From the NCBI RefSeq assembly GCF_016802725.1, contig NC_052665.1:9874001-9938000 (forward strand): 64,000 nucleotides of DNA, given 5' to 3'. Each line of letters begins with the position of its first letter. The first letter of the stretch is position 1. The notes beneath the pieces are model-generated. The model was not told the origin of the DNA, searched no databases, and worked only from the letters and a program-made list of their open reading frames with translations. The DNA comes from Solenopsis invicta (lineage: Eukaryota; Arthropoda; Insecta; Hymenoptera; Formicidae). Of this stretch, positions 25,761-37,645 are shown piece after piece. The position numbers and the translations under genes are program-made.

Positions 25761-27660
25761 TTCAGATTCATGCAATCGTAAATTCTTCATGGATTCTATA
25801 AGAATGCGATAAAATCGAGTGCGACGATTGGAAAACGTCCGGAAACAACTGTCGCGAGAGAAGTGCCAAGATCGACTGCCAATCTAAACTGTCGTTAGAA
25901 TTACATTTTGCAGGGTATTATTCTAATTTTTGGAAACCGTTGCGCGCCATTCACTCTCCGACACATGAAACGCGTCATCGATTTCGTTTGCACGTTCGAC
26001 TTTCTCACTTTCTCACTTTTTTTTGTCGTCGTTTTCGCGGCATTATTCGATTGAAAAAGAGAAAAAGAAAAAAAAAACATGATGATTGTCGTGGAATAAG
26101 AAGGAATCGCCTTACGCATAGGAGAAGAGGAGGAAAGGAGCGCGGGCTTTGCCAGTGTTCATTCTTGCAAATGCCGCGGTAACTGGAGAAAGAAACGTGC
26201 TCGTTAAAATATAACAGCCATCAAGTTTCGCTTCCGGATAAAAGCGATGTAACAGAATGTTGAAGAAGGAGGGAATGTGGACGAAAGATTGGGGGATGAA
26301 AAAAGAAGGAAGGAGAGAGAAAATGTGTGTGTAAGTGATCGCGCGGGGCAGAGGGTGGCTCTATATGCATACGAGAACATTCAGGTGTCAATCAAGGCAC
26401 CGAGATCTTTGGACTCTGGGGTGTCGCGCTTGGGACACACATACAGATTTTTCCGCTAAAAATTTACGTATTCACTGACGCGAGGAAACCGCTCGCACGA
26501 ATGGAGAACGATTTCGATAGGGTGGATTAGAAGAGCGGAAAGAGAGAGAAAGAGAGAGAGAATTCTGTTTGCTTTTTCATCGCTCTTGACTTCATATTCG
26601 AGAGCATATTTTTTGCGCCAACCGTCACGCATTGTTAACGTCAAATCGCGTTTTTTCGGTTTTTTTTTTTTTATATACGTTGCGCTCTACCAATAATGGC
26701 AGAAAGGAGGAAATGAAACGCGACACTGGAAAGTCAAATCTCGCAATCTCGGGCGAGAACACACGCGAATCCGCGATTATATTCATAACCTGGCAACTGT
26801 TTGTTCTCGGCAAGTCATTTTTCACTCATATTCTATAATTTATTCTTGGTATTTAATGAATGCAGTCTTAAAAATAAAAAGTTGATATAGAAATAGTATT
26901 AAAAATCTTTAACAGATTCGGAGTACAAGGCGTGATACTTTATACTTAAGATTATTCTACAATGGCGGTAGTAGTGGATTAGGGAGTAAGCATTAAGCGT
27001 AGGCTATAGAATTAAGGTGTTTTTATCTCCGAGTGTTTATAACGGCGTGTAATAAAGGTTATCATGAGTCAATCGCGCTAGTTTTCTTATTACTATTTAC
27101 TAGTGAGCTCTCATTGGCTGAGAGTAAGAGTAGATCGTAGGAAATGGATTTCACCCATTTTGCTTACTCCAACGTCACATACATAGGTTTTTTTTACGAT
27201 CATAGTATAAAAATTTACAACAACTTCTCTTTATATTTATTAATTTCTAAGTTATACATTTTTAAACCAATTTCCATTTTTTCTCATCTTGCATAAATTT
27301 AAATTTTGATTAAATAATGGTTTTAATATTTGAGTTAAACAACTATATGGTAATGTAGAAGAAATTGAAAAATAATCTTGAATTTTTTTAGATTTTTTTG
27401 AAAATATAGAACGGTAAAAGAAATGAGGTTGGACACAAAAGATCCAATGTGCCTACGAAGTAAGTAAGAATATGTATGCCTACGCAGGGTTAATTATTAA
27501 AAAAATCATAATTAAAGCTCTTCTCGTAAGAGTTTTTCTCTTTTATTAAATTTAAGCTTATCAACATATTAAGCCAGTTAAATATGTTAAACAGTGTAAA
27601 AAGGAAGGCTTATGAAGTATAGAAAATTATATTTAACTCTTAGACTTTTGATAAACTGCG
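25761..27660. other. Gene-less stretch downstream of the chitinase
   Basis: A GC-rich island spans about 25.80-26.82 kb, with short AG-rich runs near 26.54 kb. A short TIR-like repeat lies at 26978-27172. No supported exon. Confidence 0.45.
26978..27172. repeat. Short TIR-like repeat downstream of the chitinase gene
   Basis: GGAGTAAGCATTAAGC at the left and, reversed, TTGGAGTAAGCAAAATG at the right bound about 195 bp. The shared GGAGTAAGCA is only ten bases with a few matches beyond, so the case is modest. No ORF. Confidence 0.3.
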
Positions 27661-27665
27661 TATGA

Positions 27666-27671
27666 TTTATT
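27666..27671 (-). terminator. Poly(A) signal of the chitinase gene
   Basis: AATAAA on the minus strand lies about 165 nt beyond the TAA stop at 27834. It is the first canonical hexamer after the stop and implies a 3' UTR of about 180-190 nt. Short ORFs over this stretch (27667-27849) lie in the UTR and are not genes. Confidence 0.6.
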
Positions 27672-27833
27672 GTAGCTCACAGCGATATTCGCATCGCACA
27701 CGTTCTCGCGCACAACAACAAACGATAACACGTAACGAACGTTCTCTGTTGAAATTATCGCAATAAACTTTCTTGTAGATTTGAGAGATGTATGTATGAA
27801 TCGATGAAACTCTAAACTGAATCACTTTACGAA

Positions 27834-30800
27834 TTAGATTTTTCTGCACTCCTCGCGATCCGCGTTAGCTGGCCAGTCGCAGATGAGCTTGGTGACTTGG
27901 AAGATTAAACCGGCTGGACACTGTGTCTTGATTGGTTTACCATGATTGCAGATAAAGTACTGCAAAAAAATGCATATTATTATGTAAGAAATATATTTGC
28001 ATACTTGAAAATTAAAACACCGTAATTAAAAGAAAACAAAATTCTTTATAACAGTTATTTACGCTATGTAAGTACATAAAAAATCCAATGTTACATCCTT
28101 TTTAAACTAAAAATATTTTTTTTAATAAACAGTTGAAATATAACATTAACTCTAAAGAAAATCTTTCTAAAAATATGACCTAAAATTATCCAAAAATTAA
28201 ATCATTAATTATTTTATATATTACATGATTACGTCAAATAAACATACGTGTTATATTTATATCCAATAAATAGAAAAATAAAAAAAAATAAGAAATTAAA
28301 TCTTTGTTAAATACCATTTATTAATTAATAGATAATTTTATTTTTAAAACATTTTAGTAAAAAAGTTCTCATAATATAGAAAGACGAGAGTCGTGATATA
28401 GGTACGTGTGGGGTGGTGAAATATGATATCTCATACAATTCGCGTTGAATTTTAAGAGCAACCATTAATATTACTTTGTTACAGTCTATTTGGACATTAT
28501 AGGATGGTTAATGGTCATTAGTGATCACTGTGTTTTTATAAAAGCTACATTTCAGTTTTGCAAACAAGTATCATCAGCGATTTTTACATGTACTCTTTGC
28601 ATAATTTTGAGAAGTATATTAGATATTAAACATAAAGTTAGCAGTTCTGTATCAGTCACTGCGATTCTTACTGCTGAATAATAATTTTTAATTTTTACAA
28701 TCTTCAGCTTCTTCAAACTACGTGCTACGTATACGTTAGACTTAAAACACAGTCATAAAGTCGGAATACGTAATATCAATGTTTTAAAAACACCTATAAG
28801 ATCCTCCTCCACGAAAAAAACTGTAAAGAATTTTATTGCGAAAAAATAACACCTCAGCCAGGGTTCGAACCTGGATCTTTTGACATTCCGTGCGGATCTT
28901 ATACATACATATATGCTTCTAAAGCATTAATATTACATATTCCCGGTTTCATGACTGTTTCAAGTTTCAAATCTGACGAATATGCGGCGCGCAGTTTGAA
29001 TAAATTAAAGATTGTAAAAATTAAAAAGTATTATTATTTGGCATTAAAAATCACTATGATTAACATAGGCCTACTAATCTTGAGTTTTAATTTTGTCAGA
29101 CCGATGTGACTTATTATTGTTTATACTTTGTAATTACATTATGTAGTGAGAGAGATTGTGAGATGGTCATGACTACGATGAGTCATTTGCATTACGAACG
29201 TAAGATCTCTCTTGAGACTTTGCAACTTTATGGTGGACGCTACATGCTTACTAGCAACAAAGAAATTATTTTTATTAAAAAGTTATTTCTTAAGCTAAAT
29301 TATTTTAAAAATCACTTTTTCAAATAAAATTATTAGTGTATAAGATCTACAAAGAATTATAAATTTGTCCTTTTTTATAACAAAAAGTGCCTTTTGTAAC
29401 ATTAATTGTTAATGTTTCACGACTCTCCTACTATCTCTCCTACTACTACAAACGCATCTTTACTTTTTTCCCTCTTCAGTAAATTGTATATTCGTTCTAT
29501 ATACTTGACGAACTTATATTTTAATGCGTGATTGGTAAAATTCTATAGTTAACAAATTGATATTGATAAGAATTGTGTTGCGTTATTAAGTCATTTAAAG
29601 AAAAAACAAATGAGTATTCTATCACTCCGAATAATCATAAGAATAATCATTAGAAATGTAGATTCGAATATATATTTTTGTATTCACAAGCGTACCGTTG
29701 AGCAGTCCTTGCTGGGGACCATACCGTCACTGTTGCACTCGACTTCGTTTTCATCGACAGGGGGCTTTGACGTAGGCTCCGTAGGACGAGGTTCCTTGGT
29801 AGTTACTCCAGGTTCCTCGGTAGTTACTCCAGGTTCCTCGGTAGTTACTCCGGGTTCCTTGGTGGGTTTCGGTTTGGGTGTTTCACCCGTCGAAGGCGTT
29901 GTGCTAGGTGGCCTGTCCCAATCAGGCTGAAAACAAATGGCGGTTATTATATGTATTCGGCTCGTACTCCTGATATCGACACATTTTTCGTCATTTGTAA
30001 TATGCACTAATCGGTGAAGAACATTTTATTTTTAAATTAAAATTTTTGTGTCAAATTTTTCTAATGTGAACGTTAATTTAATATAATATAATTATGTGTT
30101 ATGTATTTGACTATTTTGCCTTAAATTGATATTCAACTAGTTTAGTATTAAAATAACACAATTTATAAGTAAGCAAACAAATAATAACAATAAATAAATA
30201 ATATAGAGTTTTAAAATATAAATTCTAAGATATATAATATATAAATGAAATGTACCGAATATAACATAAATGTAACACATAGATACATATTTATGTATAT
30301 ATTATGTATATGACAGTATATACTCGTATATGTTCGGTATTTGTTGGACAAGTTAATTATAGTGTAAGCTGAAATTTATTCCCGTGCCTAATCTCGTTTA
30401 CCAGGCGATTTCCATCATTCAGTGTTGCAACCTGCTAGTAACTGTGAGAGCTTTTACTAAACGACATCAGACAATTGACAACTTTAGTTGCGTTCAGCGA
30501 AAAAAATAGCTTTGAAACTGGTGCAAAATTCTTTAATATAATTGATTTATAGTTATACATTCATATCTAGGAACGAAGGGCAAAAACTAATCGTATTAAA
30601 GAATTTTGCAACAGTTGCAGAGCTGGGTTTTTACTGAACGCAGACTACGAACATCCATTTATTTCGCTCTGAACTGTTTTGTTTGAATATTTATTTTATA
30701 AATTAATTTGAGTTATCTTGGCAGAAAAAATTCTTCAAAATTTTACACAAATTTAAGAAATGCTATCAAAATTTACAAGAAAATATTAAAATTTGAACAT

Positions 30801-33800
30801 TTTTGATAATTTTAATAATTAAATACATATTTCTAAGAAAAAATAAACATTTTTTTTTAACGAAAAAATAAATATTTCTACAAAAGAAAACTAATAATTT
30901 CTACAAATTTTTATTTTTAACAGAATTTTGTACTTATTCATAGATTGTTGTAGTTCACATTATAATTTGATATACCGAGAAATTCATAGAAATCTTGGAA
31001 ACGATACACTATAAACATACAAAAATTTACAAAATTTTAGAAAAGTATTCCAATTCTAGCATTTTCATATAAATTTTGTAGAATTTTTTTCATTTGTGCA
31101 AAATTTGTAGATTTTTTTTGTTAGGATAAGACGTGATTTATAAAAATGCGTTAAATGTTACTCTACATTATTTATATACTTGTATATAGAAAGAAAAATT
31201 GAAGATTAGAGGCCATTGTACAAAGAAATTCTGTCGATTAATCTCCTCGCCAGTCAAATTAACCAGAATCTATCATAAGTTAGTTAACCTTACCCTGGGA
31301 GTTGTCTTATAATCTTTAGGTGTTACTGTATAACCCTTCAGACCATTGTAGATTGCAGCCATGAGAGGATTCGTAGGACCACAGAGTCCATTGAAATCGT
31401 CCATGTCGACCGCCCAGACCATGGCACCGAGATATTTCTTTTCCTTGAGGAAATTCATCTTGTGGACGATACTGTCAGCATCCTCATAACCAACCCATTG
31501 AGGGCTTTTCCCTTCTATAGAGAAAAAACAATATCAAACATTAGTATCATATTAATATATTCTATTTAACAATATCTGTTTCATGTATGTATCTGCAACA
31601 TGTTATATATATGTAGAAATAAGTACACACACACACACACACACTTATTTCTACAAGAATATAAAATACTTGATATACTTTGATATACTTTTTTTAAATT
31701 AAAACAAAATATTAACTTTAAATTTTATTTAATTTTCTTTAAACTATAATCAATATTTCTCTATGAAAAATATAATATTTCCATTAGATAAAGAAATTGA
31801 ATTTTTAAACAATATTTTCTAAACTAATGAACTAGTGCATTCACCCTGTAATATTTATAAATTAATTTTTTGTATTCTGTTGTTACCATACTTTCATTTA
31901 TACTGTATTTCTAAGTTGCAAGTTATTCCGCGAAGTCACACTAAAATAGAAGAAATTTTTATTTTTCAAACATGTAAAAAATTAAACTCACCCTTCTTAT
32001 ACATATAAGGTACCTTTCCCACGTCATCGTAATCCTTGATCCATCCATTTTGATTTGGCTTTTGAAGTTCTGTACAGATCTGCAAGAGGGATAGAAGAAT
32101 TTCTGACGTGACAAATGCATATCTGCTGATGTCGCTTCGCTTTCTCGTTTTAGTTCTCTTCAGATCGATTACTTACCTCGTAATAAGATAAGAATCCTTT
32201 AGCCCCAGTGTATTTACCGGGTTCACCGCCACCGGCTTCCTTGTTGATGTAAGTGCCCGGTTTGAAGTTGTTGTTGCCCTGGCTGAGGGTGAAGGTACGC
32301 CCGTACAACGGAATTCCTACAACAAGCTTGTTGGCGGGACATCCCTTGTCCTCCCAGAGTTGAAGACCGTCGTGCTGAAATAACGGCAACGAAAAACTCA
32401 TATATCGTTGGACCAGTATTCGCATTGCGATTAAAAAAATTAAAAAATAATTGTCGGGTTAATTTTATTTTTAGTTAACATAGTAATGCAGTGCTTCGAG
32501 TACATCGAATATAAGCAGAGTTGTATAATAATTAATTAAAAGGTTAAATAATAGAGGTAAAAGGTTAGTAACTCGTAACTAAGTTAATTTTATAATTTTA
32601 ATTAATTATCTTTAAAACACAAAAATTTTAATTTATTTTTTTCTCTTAGTTACAAATTTGATCGTGTAAAAGTAAAAAACTTCTACCTATAAATATATTG
32701 GTAAATATATTGGTAAAACTCTATGACTAATAAATAGATATTGATAAAAATTGTATCGCGTTAATATTTACTGAGTTATTTATAAAAGAAAAAACAAAAT
32801 GGTAAAACAAAAAAGAAATATAGTAATTTCTATCATCTTTATCTTCCTCTACGTATTATAATTGTTTTGTTGTTTAAAGTAATCTAATTTTAGGAAATTT
32901 CGACATTCTAATTTAATGTAAATAATGCTTTTAAAATTATTTTTTAATTTAATTTATGTTAATTTAATCTTAATACAACTTTTAATTAAGTAAATTTTCT
33001 GTTCATGCAACTTTTAATGTAACTAAATTAATTTTATAAGTCATTAATTTTTAATTAATTTAGTTACAGAAAAATATTAATTTAAACCTGAATGTAAGTT
33101 TTATGAACGTAAATCGATAATTTTGTAAAGATATATTTTTTTGTTAGAAAAAGAGTATATAGAAAATGTACCACATTCAGTTTCTCATAAGCGTACTGAT
33201 CGTGAGGCCTTCTGTAGAGCGGGCTGTGGACATCGGCGAATCCACCCCAGTTGCCACGAAGATCATAAGACATCACGTGGATGGCATCGACGAGTCTACA
33301 ATTATTAAAAATAACAATTAAGAAAATTACAAATTATCTCTTATACACATTAAAAGAACAGCGTTTAATTTTAAGATATTAAAATGTTTTGTTTCTCCGT
33401 TTTCTTTTACATTAATAATGTTTTAATTTTTAAATTGGAATAAGACCGCGATTAAGTTACACATAAAAAAACTTAAGCAGCAAGAAGATCAACATGTTTG
33501 ATTTGCCATTGCTTATCTTATTGCTTAAATTTTCAACTGTGATTAATCGATTCTGACTGTTTATGTTTTATGTGCCATTAACGTTATCTCTACTGTTTTT
33601 GTAGAGGCTATAGATTTACACCACGTATTTTTGTTCACAATAATACTAATTCACAAAACGAAGAAAGAAACTTACTCGCATAATTCAGGCACGTGGTATC
33701 CCTCGTTGAGACGGAACGTGGCCATTGGCACTGCCATCGTGATTTCCCAGCCTTTACCAGCCTTGTCAAACGCGGTCCTCAGTTCTTCGACAAAGTAGAA

Positions 33801-35458
33801 GAAGTTGTTCTTGTCGCTGAAGGTGCCACCTCTATCGGTAGCAGCCGGATATTCCCAATCAAGATCGAAGCCGTCGAACTTGTACTTGTTCATGAAATCT
33901 GCCAACGAGATCAGAGATTTTATTGAATTCCTTCATATTCAATTCGCGCGATTCACACTCCCAAAAGGGATGTGGCGTGAGAAGTTCTTATCAACTTTCT
34001 TGCTCTTATAAATTATATTTGGCCCTGGAATATACTATTGTGAGTGAATTTTTATTTAAATGCTAATTCAAATTTAATACAATTTTTGTTATTCAAATTT
34101 TGATAGCTTAAAATAGTATTTAATCAAATTTTGTTAATATTAAAATAGTATTAGTCTTGTTTTATCATCTTGCAACTTGTTAAATATATAAAAAGGTGGG
34201 TAAAAAAAATTCTTCATTATATTTTATCATCCACAATAGTGTTTATAGAAGAAAAATAAGACTGAACTTTAGGGTTAAATATATTGAACATGACAAATTA
34301 TTCTATGATTTTGATGTACTGATCGACGCACGTTCACTCTATTTAGAATGACGCTTTATGTTTAAACTGTGCTCACCAACGATGCTGCTGATCAACGAGT
34401 CACGTCTGGCTTTCAAGCCGACCATTTGGCTGTACTTTTTACCACCCTCGCCCCAGCCACCAATCGCGACCTGAGTTTTTAAATGTGGATGCTTTTCCTT
34501 CAGTGCGACAAATTTGCTAAAACCACCCTTCTGGACGTCGAGCTCCTCATCGAGGACGAGCACACCCCAGGTGACATTGCTCACGCCGATGAAGGAGTAG
34601 ATGACGTGCGTACACATATCAGCGGGAATATCGTCGATGCCATAGCTGCCTACATCCGGACGATAGATCGCCCAGTTGCTGAAGTAACAAACTAATCTTG
34701 GAGCCTCTGAAATATACATATCTTATTTGATGTAATTACGTAATTAATGTATTATTAATCGCAAATTAATTTTGATATTTATTATTTTAATTAATAATAA
34801 TAAAATCGATATAATGACATAATTCAAGCAATTAAAAAATATAAATTTAATTAATTAGAAAATGTAAATTTAAAAATCACACAAGGAACATTATTTCAGC
34901 ATTAAGATCTTGCTATGATCATCTATGGGTCTATCTAGATTTGAATTATGATAAGCAAACCGCGGTCTTGTTTCAATTTCAATAATAATAATAATAATAA
35001 TAGAAAAGAAGGTGGCATTAAGGGCCGTGAAGATATTATGAGCATCCGTACTATCATTGTTATGATCTTCGTGGGTGACGAATTATTAGTAACTACTCAT
35101 TATTATTATTATTATATTATTATATTACTCATTATTATTATTATTAATTAATTAATTAATTAAATATTATATTCCGGTCCATCCTAGTAATATAATTATG
35201 TTTTTAATTTATTATTAATAATTTATTTTATGTTATTAATTATAGAAAATTATAGATATTATAGGAAAACATAAAAGAAAATAAAATATAAAATGCAAGG
35301 TAAAAGTTAAAATCTTTAAGTTTTAACGCGATATTACAATAACGTGAATTGATTTTTCATGCAATAATCTTAACTTATCAACAAAAATAAAACCTACCAG
35401 CTGCTCCGTACGCAAGGAGCGCCAAAAGCAAGGGCAGAGAAAACAACAGCTTTCCCAT
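27834..35458 (-). CDS. Cht5: Group I endochitinase (Cht5-type), complete, nine coding exons
   Basis: Secreted endochitinase of family GH18, expected to hydrolyse beta-1,4-GlcNAc chains of old cuticle in moulting fluid. Coding exons, 5' to 3' on the minus strand: 35458-35398, 34706-34377, 33898-33676, 33295-33172, 32374-32177, 32079-31992, 31514-31294, 29926-29696, 27959-27834. All junctions are GT/AG, phases join, and the sum is 1602 nt (533 aa plus TAA). Residues 1-20 form a leucine-rich signal peptide. GH18 signatures are all visible: KTQVAIGGW (97-105), FDGFDLDWEYP (138-148, proton donor Glu146), MSYDLRGNW (213-221) and GAMVWAVDMDDF (371-382). A P/T/E linker (about 416-478) leads to a CBM14 chitin-binding domain with six cysteines (479, 490, 496, 506, 519, 530). 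Asn64 lies in an N-glycosylation sequon. The one-GH18 plus one-CBM14 plan and the strong group I-like core point to Cht5 rather than the multi-domain Cht10 or Cht7 types. A recent Cht5 paralogue cannot be excluded. Confidence 0.93.
28698..28905 (-). mobile_element. SINE-like repeat in the last chitinase intron
   Basis: Homologous to 39365-39628: both share AAACTGTAAAGAA, ATTGCGAAA and the B-box region (here GGTTCGAACC at about 28863-28872) in the same order. The A-box half is lost or diverged. It lies in the 1.7-kb intron between coding exons 8 and 9, in the same orientation as the gene. Confidence 0.5.
29790..29852 (-). repeat. Triplicated 21-bp unit in the chitinase linker
   Basis: Three head-to-tail 21-bp units (29790-29810, 29811-29831, 29832-29852) lie inside coding exon 8. 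They encode a repeated EEPGVTT heptad within residues 439-460. Copies differ at one or two bases, and a fourth, diverged unit starts at 29853. The block forms part of the Ser/Thr/Pro-rich, probably O-glycosylated linker between the catalytic and chitin-binding domains. Because the unit is a multiple of three, slippage would change linker length without shifting the frame. Confidence 0.9.
30485..30647. mobile_element. Foldback MITE in a chitinase intron
   Basis: Arms of about 57 nt start TAGTTGCGTTCAGCGAAAAA on the left and, reversed, TAGTCTGCGTTCAGTAAAAA on the right. Both run on to TGCAAAATTCTTTAATA. About 50 nt of unrelated sequence lies between. It is in the intron between coding exons 7 and 8. 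Confidence 0.6.
30717..31130. mobile_element. Family E repeat, intronic copy
   Basis: Shares its right half with 37268-37645: ATTCCAATTCTAGCATTTTC against ATTCCAATCATAGCATTTTT, followed by TTTTGTAGAATTT and TTGTGCAAAATTTGTA. The ends are related inverted repeats rich in AAATTTTACAAAT. It is non-coding and lies in the exon 7-8 intron of the chitinase. Confidence 0.45.
31612..31655. repeat. (AC)n tract inside a perfect 13-bp inverted repeat
   Basis: TGTAGAAATAAGT (31612-31624) and its exact inverse ACTTATTTCTACA (31643-31655) flank a short AC repeat. It lies in the chitinase intron between coding exons 6 and 7, within a family D-like repeat. Confidence 0.85.
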
Positions 35459-35589
35459 TGAGAACGTTATTTTGGAATCTGTAATTAAAAAAAGACAGAA
35501 AAGGGAACTTATTAAAATAACATTAAATATCAATCACGTTAATAAAACAATTAGCAATTTGCTATTATAACGCGTTAAACTTGTCTTGT

Positions 35590-35830
35590 TGATTATTGTC
35601 TTAAACTATACGTAAAAAATTTTCTCATAGAATTTACCATCAGAATTATGGTAGTCATGGAACAACTCGACTATTTTAAAGATTTTTCCTATAATTTTGG
35701 TAAAAGTAAATAAGATTTTAATAAAGTTTATTCAAACTATTTTATAATGTGTAACATAAAATAATATAATATAAAATAGTTTGGTTAAATTTTACTAAAA
35801 TTATAGTAAATTATAGTAAAGTCTTTGAAA
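35590..35830. repeat. AT-rich inverted repeat in the chitinase leader intron
   Basis: Partly complementary arms: CTATAATTTTGGTAAAAGTA with CAAACTATTTTATAATGTG on the left, and ATAAAATAGTTTGGTTAAAT with ACTAAAATTATAGTAAA on the right. The two can fold into an imperfect hairpin inside the 5' UTR intron (35479-35957). It is probably another MITE relic. Confidence 0.4.
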
Positions 35831-35957
35831 CACGTTGTCCCTCGGCTGTACTACGCTTTCTAGGGATAAGTTCTAAGAAAAAATTCTTTCCTAGTGTACA
35901 TTTCTAAATCATTTTTATATCTGATTTTTTTACAGTTTTAGATAAATATGGTGTTAC

Positions 35958-35980
35958 CTTGATACACAGCCGATTTCTTT
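35958..35980 (-). other. Untranslated leader exon of the chitinase gene
   Basis: About 30 bases below the TATA box a short exon ends in CAAG followed by a GTAACA donor at 35957-35956. The matching acceptor (TTAATTACAG) ends at 35479, so the second exon begins at 35478 and gives 20 nt of leader before the ATG at 35458. The 5' limit of about 35980 is set only by TATA spacing. A small noncoding first exon fits the promoter position, but no transcript evidence is available here. Confidence 0.6.
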
Positions 35981-36002
35981 CTTTTCAATAAAATGTAAGC
36001 AA

Positions 36003-36010
36003 CTTTTATA
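36003..36010 (-). promoter_or_regulatory. TATA box of the chitinase promoter
   Basis: A consensus TATAAAAG lies on the minus strand about 30 bp upstream of the inferred leader exon. It sits in a GC-rich island (36.0-36.35 kb) that contrasts with the AT-rich flanks. A TATA-driven start suits a gene transcribed in strong pulses, which is known for moulting chitinases. The site itself is seen; its use is inferred. Confidence 0.6.
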
Positions 36011-36306
36011 TTCTAAAACGTCGCGTGTTTCCGATCTCGTGCGAGTTACCCGATACTCGATGCGCTTCTGTATCGCGACTCACGACCGGTCGTCCGACGG
36101 AAACTTCTTGAAGCGTAAAGAACGATCGATTTATTTTCCAAGTGCCCGAGGGGAATGATCTATGAACGACCGGTTCTCCGATAAACGTTGACACCATCGT
36201 GAAATCTCCGCATGTCTGTGTTCACCGCGACGACGACGGTGTCCGGCTCGTCCGTGCATAAACGCGTGACGAAAAAATCTGCCCTCATCCGCCGGGATCG
36301 CCTTCC

Positions 36307-36322
36307 CGCGATCATGATCGCG
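36307..36322. promoter_or_regulatory. 16-bp perfect palindrome upstream of the chitinase promoter
   Basis: CGCGATCATGATCGCG reads identically on both strands, about 300 bp upstream of the TATA box and within the same GC-rich island. A dyad of this kind could bind a dimeric factor. It does not match an ecdysone-receptor element I can recognise, and no function is claimed. Confidence 0.3.
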
Positions 36323-36479
36323 AAATCAACTAATGGTTTCGCGACTCAGGGATTTATCTTTATACGGATACGCATATAAAAATGTTTCTTTTTTTTTATA
36401 AACTAATAAAAGAAGAAAATTAGGATCATTGCACAATGGCAGTAAATGACTGTTTTAAAATATTTACAAACATCACAAT

Positions 36480-36640
36480 AATTACAATAATTTTTACGTA
36501 AAAAATATGCTATTTTAATCAAATTTGTATGAAATTTTGGCTAAAATTTGTATTAGATATAAAAATTTGAAACCAATTTTTCATACAGATTTGATTAAAG
36601 TACACTTTTTAACGTGAAAATGTAATTATATTAGTTGTTT
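36480..36640. mobile_element. Foldback repeat upstream of the chitinase promoter
   Basis: The left arm holds TTTTAATCAAATTTGTATGA and the right arm its inverse (TCATACAGATTTGATTAAAG), with outer ACGTAAAAA and TTTTTAACGTG. The structure is a near-palindrome of about 155 bp, some 470 bp upstream of the TATA box. AT-rich and non-coding. Confidence 0.5.
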
Positions 36641-37267
36641 TTATTTGATTATTGAGTGAGTCAATTTTTTACTTATTCATTGATTGGTGCAGTATCTCTA
36701 TTTATCATAATAATGATAGTTGATTAGATCCAGGCAGCAAGCTGATGTTGTTAGTCATTATGTCGTCAAAGACGTTATTTTGACATCAAAATGATGACAA
36801 ATTACGTCAACTTGCTAACAGGGAAAGAGAACTTAAAATTTCATAAATATATATTTCTTAAAATGGAAATATATCTTGCAATAGTTCATCGAATATCCAC
36901 AACTTTGCTTAAAAAAAGTTTGATACAGTTAGATAAGAAAAAAATCTATACAACACTATCGTATTTAATTCATAGATGATATCAAATTTGTTATCTTTTT
37001 TATTTTATTTAGCATATAATTTAGTAATCATCTTTAACAAATGTCTATTTGATCATGTTTTGTTTAAATTGTCCTATTACATTTTTATTTATTAATTATT
37101 TAGTCTAATCTGAAAATTACGATTTGCTATGTGTATATAAAGCAAATCGTAATTTTTAAATTGGATTATTAAATAATTCAACAAGTTGTATAGGAAAACA
37201 TATAAGGCCAGAATTATTATTTAAATGTTTAAATGAAACACTAATGAAAGACGGTAGAAATAAGTAA

Positions 37268-37645
37268 TCTTTCTAGAGTATTTTGACGAAAAAAATTTTA
37301 TACAAATTTTAAAAATGTTACAAAAATTTATTAAAGAATTGTATTGTTTCTGTGATTTTGATAAATTTCTTACAATTAGTGAAGCTACGTCAAACTACAA
37401 CAAATTACATCATTCTACACATTTGTAAGCTTACTCTGGCGAAAAAAGTTCCTATAAATAAATACAAAATTATACTAACAATAAAAATTTATAAAAATAA
37501 TTTGTTTTTTTTTTTTTTTGGTAAAAATATTTATTTTTTCTTAGAAATATGCATAACAAAAATTCCAATCATAGCATTTTTATATTGATTTTTGTAGCAT
37601 TTTATAAATTTGTGCAGAATTTTGTAAGATTTTCTTCATCAAGAT
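37268..37645. mobile_element. Family E repeat, intergenic copy
   Basis: Begins GACGAAAAAAATTTTATACA and ends GTAAGATTTTCTTCATCAAG, with internal blocks shared with the chitinase-intron copy at 30717-31130. It carries a T16 tract near 37505. No supported ORF. Confidence 0.45.

Noticed and set aside
33693..34011. Plus-strand ORFs across the chitinase exons
   Set aside because: They are antisense shadows of coding exon 3. The minus strand has the GH18 motif and consistent splice phases.
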